A stretch of 64,000 nucleotides of DNA, from NCBI RefSeq assembly GCF_030936135.1, contig NC_082637.1, forward strand, positions 46,651,821-46,715,820, in the 5' to 3' direction. A program made the position numbers and the translations under genes. The first letter of the stretch is position 1; each line of letters begins with the position of its first letter. The stretch is from Gavia stellata (Eukaryota; Chordata; Aves; Gaviiformes; Gaviidae). Positions 38,201 through 48,600 of this stretch are shown here, one piece after another. The notes under the pieces are model-generated. The model was given only the letters and a program-made list of their open reading frames with translations, did no database searches and was not told the origin of the DNA.

Positions 38201-41200
38201 ACTGGAAGCCTGGAGTCAAGAGAGCCAATCTCTGTAACCAAGGGCTGGTCTGTTTAGTTTTCACTAAAGTAAATTTCCAAGTTAGTGCTAAAAATAAACA
38301 AAATAACATGCACACATGCTCAAAGGTAAATCTGCTATCTGAATGTAGACAAAAATACATGCAACTACTGAAGCTCTTACTTAACATGGAGTACCAAGTT
38401 TTATTTCCTGCTGCTTGACCACTGCAGGTTCTAAAAATTTAATACTGGCAGGTGGCACAGACTGACTAACCGATTACAAAAAAACAGGTCACTAAAGCAA
38501 ACTACTTTCTGCTATGACCAATATGACTTTTATTTTAAAACTCATATGGTGAATGCATGCTAGAATATCGAATGCACCCACACACGTCACTTACTCTTTT
38601 ACACATCATGGTGAGATCTGAAAACACAGAAGAAGGTTAAATATTTCTGCTTCTCTGGTTTACTAAGGTCCTAGCATTAAGGAAAAGACAAACAAGTCTT
38701 AAGGGGCATTCTGCATTGCAGAAAACAGCTCATTTTAAATATCACGTGATTTGGCACATGCTGTGTATTTGCTTCACTGACTTGGCTGTCTTCACGTTGA
38801 ATCACACAGTGCCACTGCAGCGGGCAGGCAGAATGCAAAAATCTCTTGACATTATTGCTGATGGGTTATTAAGTGTACTTCATTTCTCCACATTAGCTTG
38901 AAAATTGCTCCTTTTTTTGACTTTTTTGGGGACAAAAAGTTCTTATAGACAGTACCTTGTTACAAAGAAACAAAGAAACAGAAGACATTCTCACCGGATC
39001 CAGCATGAAACAGTTGACGCCTCCAGCAGAAGTGGCCAGTACCAGCATTGTGGCACTCCCATAGAGAGCATAACCAGCTGCCACAAGATTACGCCCGGGT
39101 TGTAAAGCATCTTTCCCAGAAGGTTCATCAGGGGACATCTAGAATAAGAAGGAGCATAGTCAACTTTACTTATTTCTGCAGTTGGTGCATAACTGGACTC
39201 TCTGGCATAGGGACGACCTTCTACTCCGTATCCATGCATGAGGTGGCACAAATTCTTCCATGATCCATAACTGAGATTCCTACTGGATGCACTAATACAA
39301 ATTATATGGAGGAGACAAACACATTGATCTAGAAATGCTCTTGTATAAGCCTAGTTGGAATGCAGGAAGCAGGAAAGGATTAAGGAGATAATATAGAGCT
39401 GTGGACCTACTTGTAGGTGATGATGAACACAGCTTGGAGGAAAACTCTGAGGCACAGTTGAAAAGCATGCAATGAAGCATGACTCACAAGTTCACAGCTG
39501 GTGATTTTTTTGTTTTCTTTTGCTTCATACAAAAATGAAGTTGAAGCTAGTTACTTTGGGATGTATGACAACATACAAAAGATGATTAAAATGGACAGTT
39601 GGGTGTGTTTTATCTGACTTACATTTTCCCCCATCTTGTGACATTTAAGTCTGGTATTTCAAGCTACTTCAGACAAGGTTTCTGCCTTTCAGAGTGAATT
39701 AGACACTTCAAATGCACATGCCATGTTTCAGCTCTGGTTTGTGTTTGAAGCCTGTCCTCAGGCTAACAAGACTATTAGTACAGAGAACAAGAAAACCTGA
39801 AAGCACATTCCCCAAGTAGGTGACAACCACATGGTATTTTGTCTCAACACAAATATTCATGAAATCTAAGACCTGATTTGTTTGTAAGGGGTAATTACTT
39901 TAGCTGGCTAATTAATTATCAGCCAGGTTTCCATGTACATAAAAGTACTTCATCTTCTAAAAAAGTAATGCAAATCCCTCACAAATGTTTTATACAAGTG
40001 TCTGTGAAATAGCAGATTTAACTTAAAGCTGGTCGTGAAAATCTCTTTCACAAACAAGATTAGTTAGATTTTATTAAGTCTTCACATGCAATTATATTTC
40101 ATCAAAAGGTGCACAATAACAGTTGTTCCTATCCTATATGAAAGCATTTTACCTTTCTATAGATGGCAAAGATGGTCCCAATGGAAACAAGACAGTCAAT
40201 GTTCGATGAGCCGTCTAGAGGGTCTATGCAGACTATGTATTTACCCTAGAAAATACAACAGAGGGAACAACTAGATTAGTGACATTATTTACCCACTTCC
40301 CCCAAATGAAAATACTTCAGTAGGTAAATTTTCTCAGAAACTTTCAAAGCAATATAAACTAAAAGGCTTCTATAGATTATGAAGGAACTGAATTAAAATG
40401 TTAGAAATTCTTTGGCCCAGATTTCATTCTTGATTACAACAGTGTGATTTGTGCCACAGCAGAAGCTGGGAAATCTTTAAATTAAGTAATAGATGATGAG
40501 ACAGAAAAGGTGAAGTTTTCCTACACAATTTTTATATATATATATATATATACACACAGACACAAAGATAATACTTTTTAATATTAGTTTAGCTTTATCT
40601 ATTTAATTAATGCTGATCCATTTTGATGGATGTCCTGTAATATCTATCATTTAGGCTACACTTTCTTGTCTCTAACAAAGCAGCTTTCTGAATTATAAGG
40701 AAAAAGACAACTGAAGAAGATCAGCCTTTTTCATGTAGAGCTAAAATGGGAGAGATTAAAAAGGCGTTTAACATCTGACATTCATAAACTATGCTTTTTA
40801 CTTTACTGGATGTTCCACTTTAAACGTCTTAACGAAACTCTGTGCTCTGAAGGGACAGATGCTCAGAAATTACCTTAACCAGTCTGTGGTCTTACCCTGG
40901 TTTTGGGGGGTTACTACCCCCCCAAAAAAAAGAATGCTCCCTGCTTATTGCTGTATTAAGGATTCCTGTAGGTACAGGAAATTGCCACTACAGGGCAAAC
41001 AGCTGAATCAACTGTACCTTTTAAATAGCTTGTTTTCCCCTTATTTTATCCACAATCATTTTAGTAATCATGTGTAACAACAGTAAGTGTTTAGTCACTT
41101 TTTGTTTGATTTTACCCTGCATGTCAGAAACTTGTTTAAGTCCAGCAATGCTCTACTCTGCAGGTAGGTATTCTGGATAGGAATTCTGATGAAAACACCA

Positions 41201-44200
41201 TATTAGCTCACATTTAGTTTAGAAAAGCATTAACACTGAGCCTCCCTCAGTGATCTTTGAGGACCTAAAATCATATTTGTTCAGATCTAAAGGAATCTTT
41301 GTTCATCCAATGCCTGTAAAATAAATTTTGAAGATTTCTCAATAGGGAGAGAAAGAGAGAACTGCTTTGACAAAGCAAATGTTACTATACTTTCTAAATT
41401 ACGTTTCAGTTGTTTGTTTCGCTAAAATTTTACTCAGATTTTTACATGATCACACCAAAATATTAGCTAGGAAAAAGGAACTAGCACTCAACAAGTGCAT
41501 GCAGACTTGTGAATATAAATAATCATCACAGACTCACAGAATGATAGGTTGGAAGGGACCTCTGGAGATCATCTAGTCCAACCCCCCTGCCAGAGCAGGT
41601 TCACCTAGAGCAGATTGCACAGGAATGTGTCCAGGTGAGTCTTGAATATCTCCAGAGAAGGAGACTCCACAACCTCTCTGGGCAGCTTGTTCCAGAGCTC
41701 TGCCACCCCCAAAGTAAAGAAGTTCATCCTCATGTTTAGATGGGACTTCCTATGAGCAAGTTTGTGCCTGTTACCTCTTGTCCTGTCACTGGGCACCAGT
41801 GAAAAAAGACTGGCCCCATCCTCCTGGCACCCAACCCTTAAATATTTAGAAGCATTAATAAGGTCCCTCCTCAGTCTTCTCTTCTCCAGACTAAAAAGAC
41901 CAAAGTCCCTCAGCCTTTCCTCATAAGAAAGATGTTCTGGTCCCTTAATCAGCTTTGTAGCCAATAATAAATACGTAAAAGTTTTTTTTGTTTCATTGTT
42001 GCTAAGTCTTTCATGGGCTTCAAGGAAAATTTGCCTGAATTAAAGAACTTGAGATTTGACCTGCACAGAACAGCTCCTCAGCATCCTACTCACAAAACTA
42101 CTCTACAAAAGGGCTTGACTGGCTCAGAGCATAGTTCCAGAAATTAGATGGGATAAACAAGAAAGAAGTTTCCTCCATAATTAGGAAAAGGCAGGAAAAA
42201 AAGAAGGTGGGGAGGAACAACAGAGAAAAAAATAAACCCAAGAAACATCAGTCTCGAGAGCAGAAATAACAGAAAGGACAGATGTTGACTGACATGCTCT
42301 CCAACCTTTAGCTCAGTTTCAGTTTCTCAGATCTGAAGCAATACACCTGTAAAGGCTGATTTGAAATCACGCAGGGCAAACCTTTAAAGCTACTAACCCT
42401 TTTTTCAGTTTCCACTATCACAGCATCTTTGTTTTCTTCTGACACGATAACACATGTACTGAAGGATGACTTGAGCATATTAATCACCAGGTCATTGGAA
42501 AGGATGTCCAACTTCTTTACTTGATCTCCTGTCACATTGGTAGACCCAGCAATTCCATAGCTAGAGCAACGGCAAGAGAGAGCATTTCGTGAGAACAGGG
42601 CACTACGTCTTCCAAAGTGCCCTGTTTCTAGCAACCTTGTATTTGTAAAACATCTTGTAAAACAAACAGCACTTTTGGATGATATCTCAGTTCTCTAAGC
42701 CTGTTTTTTATCTTCTGCCCAGTGGATCCTTGCTGACACCTGCTAACATTAGCTGCGGTGGCAAATCTGGAAGACACAGAATGTGAGAAACACAAAACAA
42801 GGAATCACCTTTCAATACTCCCTAAACTATAGGCAAACATAGCCAGAGCAGGCTGTGAAGGCTGAATTACAACAACTATGTTATTTAATGAGCTCTTAAC
42901 TTTAAGACCGAAATACTGCCCCTGAATCCTAGGCTCTGATATTATAGCTGCATAGCCTAAAAGCTAAGACTTCATTTGAAAACTTATGAAGTATCAATGA
43001 AACTGACAACACTAGTTATGCTGTAACTTCCTATGTAATTTGCTCCTGATTAGCAATATGATGTACGAATTGCAGTAGAAACACTTTGCTCACAGATAAA
43101 TCAATATTTTTGTGGTTCAATGGTTTCAGTTTTGATTTAAGTACTAAACACTTCCTTGGGAATAAAACCAAGAAATACAAGTACAAAACACAAATAAAAG
43201 CCTGCCAGCTAATCAGAATCAAACCATCTAGCATCAGGAAGTACCAGGAGACCTTGTGATAGGTAATTTTGAAAGCATGCAAAACAGAGAGAGGGGAAGT
43301 TTTGCTCTTAGAAGAGAAAAACAATAGCCAACTCTGCACACATTCAGATGACTCTTATGTATTTCAACTACGATTTGTTGATGAGGCTAAATACTGGTAT
43401 TTCACGTTTTCGTAATAATGCTGAACACACTACTTTGAATGCACTGCATTTCTTCAGTTTAATGCATGAGACAAAGAAAAAGACATGGCATAATTCTCTG
43501 TCTTTCTCTCTGCTACAGTGGCTTGAACATTTTTCTGCAAGCATGAAAATGCTTTTAGAAAACAATGTACTTGGAACACCACGCTTGCAAGTGGAGGCAC
43601 AAGTTCTCATCCTCACAGCAAAATCTCCGTACGGCCAGCAGCTACAGCTCTCACAGCTCGTCTGTTGGGGAGTCCTGGGAGGGGATGGCTGGGTGTCCTG
43701 CGTGGAGCCTGCAGCTGGGAAGGGACTGTGGCTTCCCCAGCTGTTCTGCCCCTCCACTGCTGGGCAGCACTGAGCATACACCTGAGCCTGGGGATGATCC
43801 AAAGAAATGGGCCCTGGTGATCCCTACTTGTTCACATTCCCTGGCATCCGAGCAAAATCCCATCACCGGTTGTAAAACAGAGTCCCACAGTGGAAGATGT
43901 ACTGCTCAAGGAAGCTCACAAGTCCAAAGCTGGCTACCCCAGCACTGCTGGAGAGTCAAATCCACCGTAGGCAACCATAAGGCAAGGCTATCAGCACAGG
44001 TATCAACCCTGTGGGCAGCTGTCAATAGACACACATGTAGGACACATAAGGAATAGGACCTTAGACTGTTACAAATCAGGTCACAGATGGGAAACCTTGG
44101 TCTTTACTGATAGACACAGGAGGCACATGAAAGGGTGAGCACATAGTGATTAAAAAAATCTATCACAGTTATAAAATGTCTGAAGTCAAGACAGAGAAAA

Positions 44201-45312
44201 ATAGTTAAAATATACATAAAGTGGAGGATTTCTATCCTTTCTTGCAGTTGCTTCTATTTTACTAACTTCAGTCACAGAATTTTTCTGCTCTCTGATACAT
44301 TTTGTAATAAATGTTATTCTGTATTGCCAGAGGCCTTTTGCTTATTATATTTTCCATGGTTTTTAGAGGTAAATTCATTTTCTGTCTGCTACATTTTCCA
44401 TTAAGTAATGAAGCACCCCATGTCTAAAGCCCTGATAAGCATACAATTTGGCTTATCAGCAATATGTAAAATACTTAGGGGGAATTAGTTACCTGCAACC
44501 AGTTTCAGTTATTTAACATTTCAAGAGCTCTAATTCCCTTCTGATGCATCTCCAGAGCAACTCCCCTCTGACTGGCTGCCTACAGACACTACTGCACCTA
44601 ACCAACACTCTTTCTAAAAGCCTTAGACATCCAAAGCCTCATAGAGAAACTCAAGTTGCTATGATGCAATATGAAAAAAAAACCCCACTGAATTTGATTA
44701 AATGCCTCACAGCACAAAATAGTGCTTTGGTGTTAAGCCACTGACTACAATGAGCAATAATTCAGCTGTATTTTGACAGGCTTTGTCTTTCAGTCTGTTC
44801 ATTTGGTCTTCTGGTTGAAAGCACCCAAACCTGCTGAGGGTTTGCATGAAGGTCTATCAGCAGCAGACATCTGTCAAAAGACTGCATGCCTTATGTTATT
44901 AAAAAGTCATGGGATCCATTTCACTTGAGAAAATCAAGAGTCCAGGATGCTAAAGGAGTTACAACTCTGTGCAAGGGGGTGGGTGGTTGCAACATCACTC
45001 ACTCGCCTTTCGGGTGACACACCCCATCCCCATCCCGACCACCCCGGAGACGGCAGGATCCCCTGGACCCGCGGGGATGGGAGGAGGTGCGGGATGCGAC
45101 CGGCGCTCCCCACCACCCCCTCCCCGGCGACGCGGGACTCACAGGTTGGCGATGCCCGCTTTACGGACGGCGGTGGAGATGGCTTTGATGGCCGTGCAGA
45201 GGGAGTTGAGGAGCTGCGTGAACTCCCCGGTGCCTTTCGCCCGCCTGCCTTCCTCCATCACGAAGCGGGTCATGGTGATGACATTGGTGTCGAAGGCAGA
45301 GCGGTCCGTCAT
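35059..45312 (-). CDS. FBP1: Fructose-1,6-bisphosphatase 1 (liver isozyme), 7 coding exons
   Basis: This is the regulated gluconeogenic phosphatase of liver and kidney, hydrolysing fructose-1,6-bisphosphate to fructose-6-phosphate; cytosolic, Mg-dependent, inhibited by AMP and fructose-2,6-bisphosphate. Coding exons on the minus strand: 45143-45312, 42398-42560, 40153-40245, 38995-39138, 37624-37761, 36244-36363, 35059-35250. The joined frame encodes 339 residues; human FBP1 has 338. Glu20 and Gln69 mark it as liver type. [18 protein letters not shown] and Tyr264/Lys274 regions are intact. All introns are GT-AG, with phases matching FBP2. The start has a strong Kozak context (CCGCCACCATGA). 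Compared with human FBP1 there is one extra residue in ATSAGGVN and unusual changes: Leu30 to Phe, Phe117 to Ile, Lys207 to Asn, Ala242 to Gly. Apart from a CR1 fragment and (TA)10 in intron 2, introns look unique. Confidence 0.97.
36244..36363 (-). CDS. FBP1: FBP1 exon 6
   Basis: The exon is 120 bp, phase 0, with acceptor TCTGTAG and donor GTAAAC. It encodes [18 protein letters not shown] through [10 protein letters not shown]. Arg243, Tyr244, Tyr264 and Lys274 are kept, but the residue before Arg243 is Gly instead of Ala. Confidence 0.96.
37624..37761 (-). CDS. FBP1: FBP1 exon 5
   Basis: The exon is 138 bp, phase 0, with acceptor ATTGTTAG and donor GTGAAA. It encodes [19 protein letters not shown] through KKKKFPE. 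The usual KKKGK reads KKKGN (codon 37705-37707). Confidence 0.96.
38995..39138 (-). CDS. FBP1: FBP1 exon 4
   Basis: The exon is 144 bp, one codon longer than the 141 bp of FBP2 exon 4 and human FBP1. Acceptor ATTCTAG, donor GTGAGA. It encodes [18 protein letters not shown] through [15 protein letters not shown]. Confidence 0.96.
40153..40245 (-). CDS. FBP1: FBP1 exon 3 (active-site exon)
   Basis: The exon is 93 bp, phase 0, with acceptor TTTTCTAG and donor GTAAAA. It encodes [18 protein letters not shown] and [13 protein letters not shown]. The catalytic aspartates are intact; the residue before the first is Ile rather than Phe. Confidence 0.96.
40533..40560. repeat. (TA)10 microsatellite with short CA tail (FBP1 intron 2)
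   Basis: Ten perfect TA units at 40533-40552 are followed by a few CA units. Confidence 0.92.
41526..41964 (-). mobile_element. CR1 LINE 3' fragment in FBP1 intron 2
   Basis: On the minus strand the fragment encodes the CR1 reverse transcriptase C-terminus: [36 protein letters not shown] and [18 protein letters not shown]. It ends at the low-coordinate side with an ATTCTGTG-like tail unit. It is 5'-truncated at about 41964, as is usual for CR1. It matches the subfamily of the fragment at 57764-58188 and differs from the [18 protein letters not shown] type. It lies in the same orientation as FBP1, between exons 2 and 3, and away from splice sites. Confidence 0.92.
42398..42560 (-). CDS. FBP1: FBP1 exon 2
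   Basis: The exon is 163 bp, entered in phase 2 and left in phase 0, with acceptor TGCTCTAG and donor GTTAGT. It encodes [20 protein letters not shown] through [16 protein letters not shown]. Gln69 in GDQVKK is liver-type. Confidence 0.96.
45143..45312 (-). CDS. FBP1: FBP1 exon 1 (start codon 45310-45312)
   Basis: The coding part is 170 bp, ending in phase 2 at donor GTGAGT. It encodes [17 protein letters not shown] through RKAGIAN plus two bases of a Leu codon. Glu20 is liver-type. The AMP-site block reads KGTGEFTQ, with Phe at position 30 instead of Leu. Confidence 0.96.
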
Positions 45313-45368
45313 GGTGGCGGCGCTGGGAGAGTGGAGCCGCAGCCGCCGCCGCCACCACTAGCCCCGGT

Positions 45369-45401
45369 GGGGCGTGGCCGGGGCGTGGCCGGGGCGTGGC
45401 C
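45369..45401. repeat. Three perfect 11-bp tandem repeats GGGGCGTGGCC
   Basis: Units lie at 45369-45379, 45380-45390 and 45391-45401. Each holds GGGGCGTGGC (GCCACGCCCC on the FBP1 strand), a good match to Sp1/KLF GC/GT-box motifs. They sit about 60-90 bp upstream of the FBP1 start codon. Confidence 0.95.
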
Positions 45402-45402
45402 G

Positions 45403-45480
45403 GGGGCTGGGGGAGGCGGCGAGAGGCCGGGGCGGAGGGGTCCCCCTCCGCCCCGGCCTCTCGCCGCCTCCCCCAGCCCC
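45403..45480. repeat. Perfect 78-bp palindrome: 38-bp arms, 2-bp centre
   Basis: Bases 45403-45440 are the exact reverse complement of 45443-45480, with only TC between them. Pairing breaks at 45402/45481. The arms are about 90% GC and begin GGGGCTGGGGGAGGCGGCGA. The palindrome lies about 90-170 bp upstream of the FBP1 start codon, next to the triple GC-box repeat. Confidence 0.97.
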
Positions 45481-45620
45481 GCCCCCCGTATCTCTCCGGG
45501 CCGGAGGAAGGCGGAGATGGAGATGAGGATGCAGAGAGGGGCCCCACCCCACCTTCCCCCCGGCTCCCCTGAAATAACCGCGGCGGGGAAACGCCGCAAG
45601 CATCCTTTTTTTTAACCAAA

Positions 45621-48600
45621 GCGTGTCTCATTCCCATGCATCGGGGGGGAGCGGATGCTTGAGGCATCCGGTGTGTGACTGGCAGAGAAAGTGAATCGAG
45701 ACACGGGTCCTGGTAGCTCTTAGTGTTTGCAGTGCTCACTTTTCAATGCTCATGCTCCTGAAGGCATGCCCAAAAATTCGGAAGTCTGCTTCGTTTCACT
45801 CGATTGCAAAACTCCGAGCCTGGCATGTGGGTTATGGTGAACTGCACACAACGTACAGAGCAAGGTTAGCGTCTCCCGCTTCACAGGAACACTCTTATTT
45901 ATCCTGACCCAGCGCTACAGGAAAAACACACATTTAGTAACCGGTTCTGTCAAGTATTAACTTCTTCTGTTTAAAGAGATCATGCTAACCCCACGTGCAC
46001 CATCGCATCTAACACCATAAAATGACGCAAAAGCTGCAGGGAAACTGCCACTGGCAACTGGACCCAATGAGATTTTTGTAACAAACTCTCCAAACCTGTT
46101 TGATAGAAAGATGTAGCTCAAGTCCCACTCCAAAAGCTAGAAATTAATTCACCTCATACAAATACTGCTGAAAACACACGTAGGAACGCAGACCCTCCTG
46201 AATCTCACTGCGTTTGACTCCAGCCTTGCTGATTGTGCAGTAAAACAAAGCAATGTGTTTTGCTGCTAATGTTTGGTCAGAAAAATCCAGGCACTAGTTA
46301 AGTGAAACCAAGTTCATGCAACATCTGACCCTAGATACACCCTTTCACAAAATAATTTGAAAAATACAAATATTGATGTGGGTGATCCACTTGTTACAGT
46401 GCAGATTTGTTGTATTACCTATCATTTTGTGTTTGTATTACCTAAGGAGATGAATCCAAGAAATTCTGGTTCCTTTTCAGTAGAATATATCCATGAATTG
46501 GATAAGCACACTCTCAAATCCTAAAATTGAAACCGCAGACTGACATCGTTCCAGATGGTGTCAAATGCAGGGCAAAAATCTTTTAAAATGTGCACTTCTT
46601 TGCATATATATGTTCTTTCTTCATGTAAAGCACATTGCATACCTATGCATTACATACTTCAAAGGCATAAAGGCCTTCTCCTGCAAGCGTCCACACTTTG
46701 GCTTAATTTAGCCATGCCCAGAATTACAGACAGTCCTGAAGATATTAGATATAAGTTGCTGTAAAGCTCTTCGGAATGGGATATTTCAGTCTTTGGCAAG
46801 CGGTTACCAGCCTAGCATTGTGAAAGCGTTCTTGGAGCGGCAGGTGGATTTTGGAAAATTTACAAAACATTGAAATTATCTCTTTCTTTAAGGGTAAACA
46901 GTGCCTTACAACCACCTATAGCACACCTACTTCAGTCTCAATAGTTGAGAACAATTAATAGCAAAGTTCCCACAAAATTTTGGATGAGTGCACTTAAACT
47001 GGGTAGAAACAAGTAGGCTAGAACAGCCTGGGAATACATGACTTATGGTTACAAACTCCAGAGCTGCTGCTTTGGGACAATTTACCTTAACTGTGAAGAC
47101 CCTAACAAATACATCTGTGACCTGCAGCAAGAGCTGTACTTCAGTGTAGATCAGTTCAAAATGGTCACAACCTAAGGTTTTGGTATCCATGCCTAAGGAG
47201 AACTAAGCTCTTCCACTGTACTCACAGGGCTATGCATACTCTCCTCAAGTTCTGAGCTGAAAGCCATGCCTTTTTGGAGTTGGTGAGGTGAATGGGACAG
47301 GAGTTTTACTCCTCCATTCCTACCATGGAAGCCAGGTAGAAACAAGCAAGCTGTGAACTGAAATAGCAATCATTTGAAAGGATGCTGGTTTCACACTGGT
47401 CCATGCAGACATGCTTTTTCCACTGTGGGGAAGTAGCATAATTATTTTTAGCAGATATAGCATGTTCATAATCTTCTGCAGTGAAGGCAACTCAATATAC
47501 TCTAGATGATTAACACATTTCCACACCCCTAGCCTTAGAATATGTGCATATACTGGTCATTTCTGGGATTCCATGTATTTGTTAAGAGAAAAGGTCACCA
47601 CCTCAGCCAGTGTTATACTATGGGCTTAATCTTTTTCCTCTTCGTCAGTATTTTCATGTGTCTTAAGACAATACAGAAAGATGTCAGGAGCAAAATGAAA
47701 AAGGAGGTAGTACAAGTGTCAAAAGATGTTTGGAATACAGACAAAATATTTTAACCTCCTAAAACACATATGCAGCCCTACAGCAACCATGGTGTGTAGT
47801 AACCATAAAATCAGTGTAAGATTAAAAGTAGGTTTTACATGTTGTGAACCTTTCCCTTTAGAAATCAGTAGTTAAACATTTATTGAAAACGAATTTGTGG
47901 CATTTGAGAAGAAAGGTCAGTGCTGGTTGATTAAACATTGCTGAAACAACGCAATTCTACAAAGAAGAAAGCACTGTCCTCTTTGTGAACAGATGATGTT
48001 CAACTAGACACGGTTCACAGCTGTTTTGGAACTGTAAGCATCCATAACCACGTAACTTCTTTGAAACAAGCTTTTCTCCCAGCACATAAAATCCCAAATA
48101 TGTAATTATTTTGAAAATAAGACACATGCTGATGAGAAATCCCCAGGTATTTTATTATGAAGGTTGCCTCCTGTAGGTTCAAATGACAGCCAAAAAGACA
48201 ATGGGAGTGAAACCCCTTCACAAAGGCCTTTTTTTCCTGAAGTAAGAGTGTCCAAGTGGGAAAGGCAGCTTTAGATCCCTTTTTTGCTGAGAAAAAAAAA
48301 ATTTCTTTGCGCAAAAGTTTCACAGCTGCATAAGTTTCGTGCTGGCTGGGTGGACAGAGGGTAAGATCCAGAAAGTCACGCTGCCATCACTCGCAAGGTG
48401 GTGTTGCTCCACCACGGCAGATGCTCTCTACCTTGCTATGCCATGATGGTTAGGGCTGGAGCAGTGTGAAGGGGATGACTGAGGCTGGTCCTGGCTGCAG
48501 CAGGAGATGGATCAGGAGGAACTGCAGTAGCATGTGCAGAGCTTCAGACAGGGAAGAGTACCACATGGAAAATTACCAGGCTGATTTCTAGATAAACAAG

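Larger units (their letters stand above)
45313..45620 (-). promoter_or_regulatory. FBP1: FBP1 promoter / 5' UTR, GC-rich (CpG island)
   Basis: The 300 bases upstream of the FBP1 start codon are very GC- and CpG-rich and continue the GC-rich exon 1. A short GGC run lies in the presumed 5' UTR close to the start. No TATA box is evident. The region includes the triple GC/GT-box repeat and the palindrome listed separately. Island borders are estimated by eye, and the transcription start cannot be placed. Confidence 0.65.

Noticed and set aside
43348..44056. Overlapping frames of 141-163 residues in FBP1 intron 1
   Set aside because: No recognisable domain, opposing frames of equal length on both strands, and no plausible splice framework.
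44947..45739. Long open frames on both strands across the FBP1 CpG island (up to 222 residues)
   Set aside because: They are low-complexity, Pro/Gly/Arg-rich frames expected from GC-rich DNA with few stops, and overlap FBP1 exon 1 out of frame or antisense.
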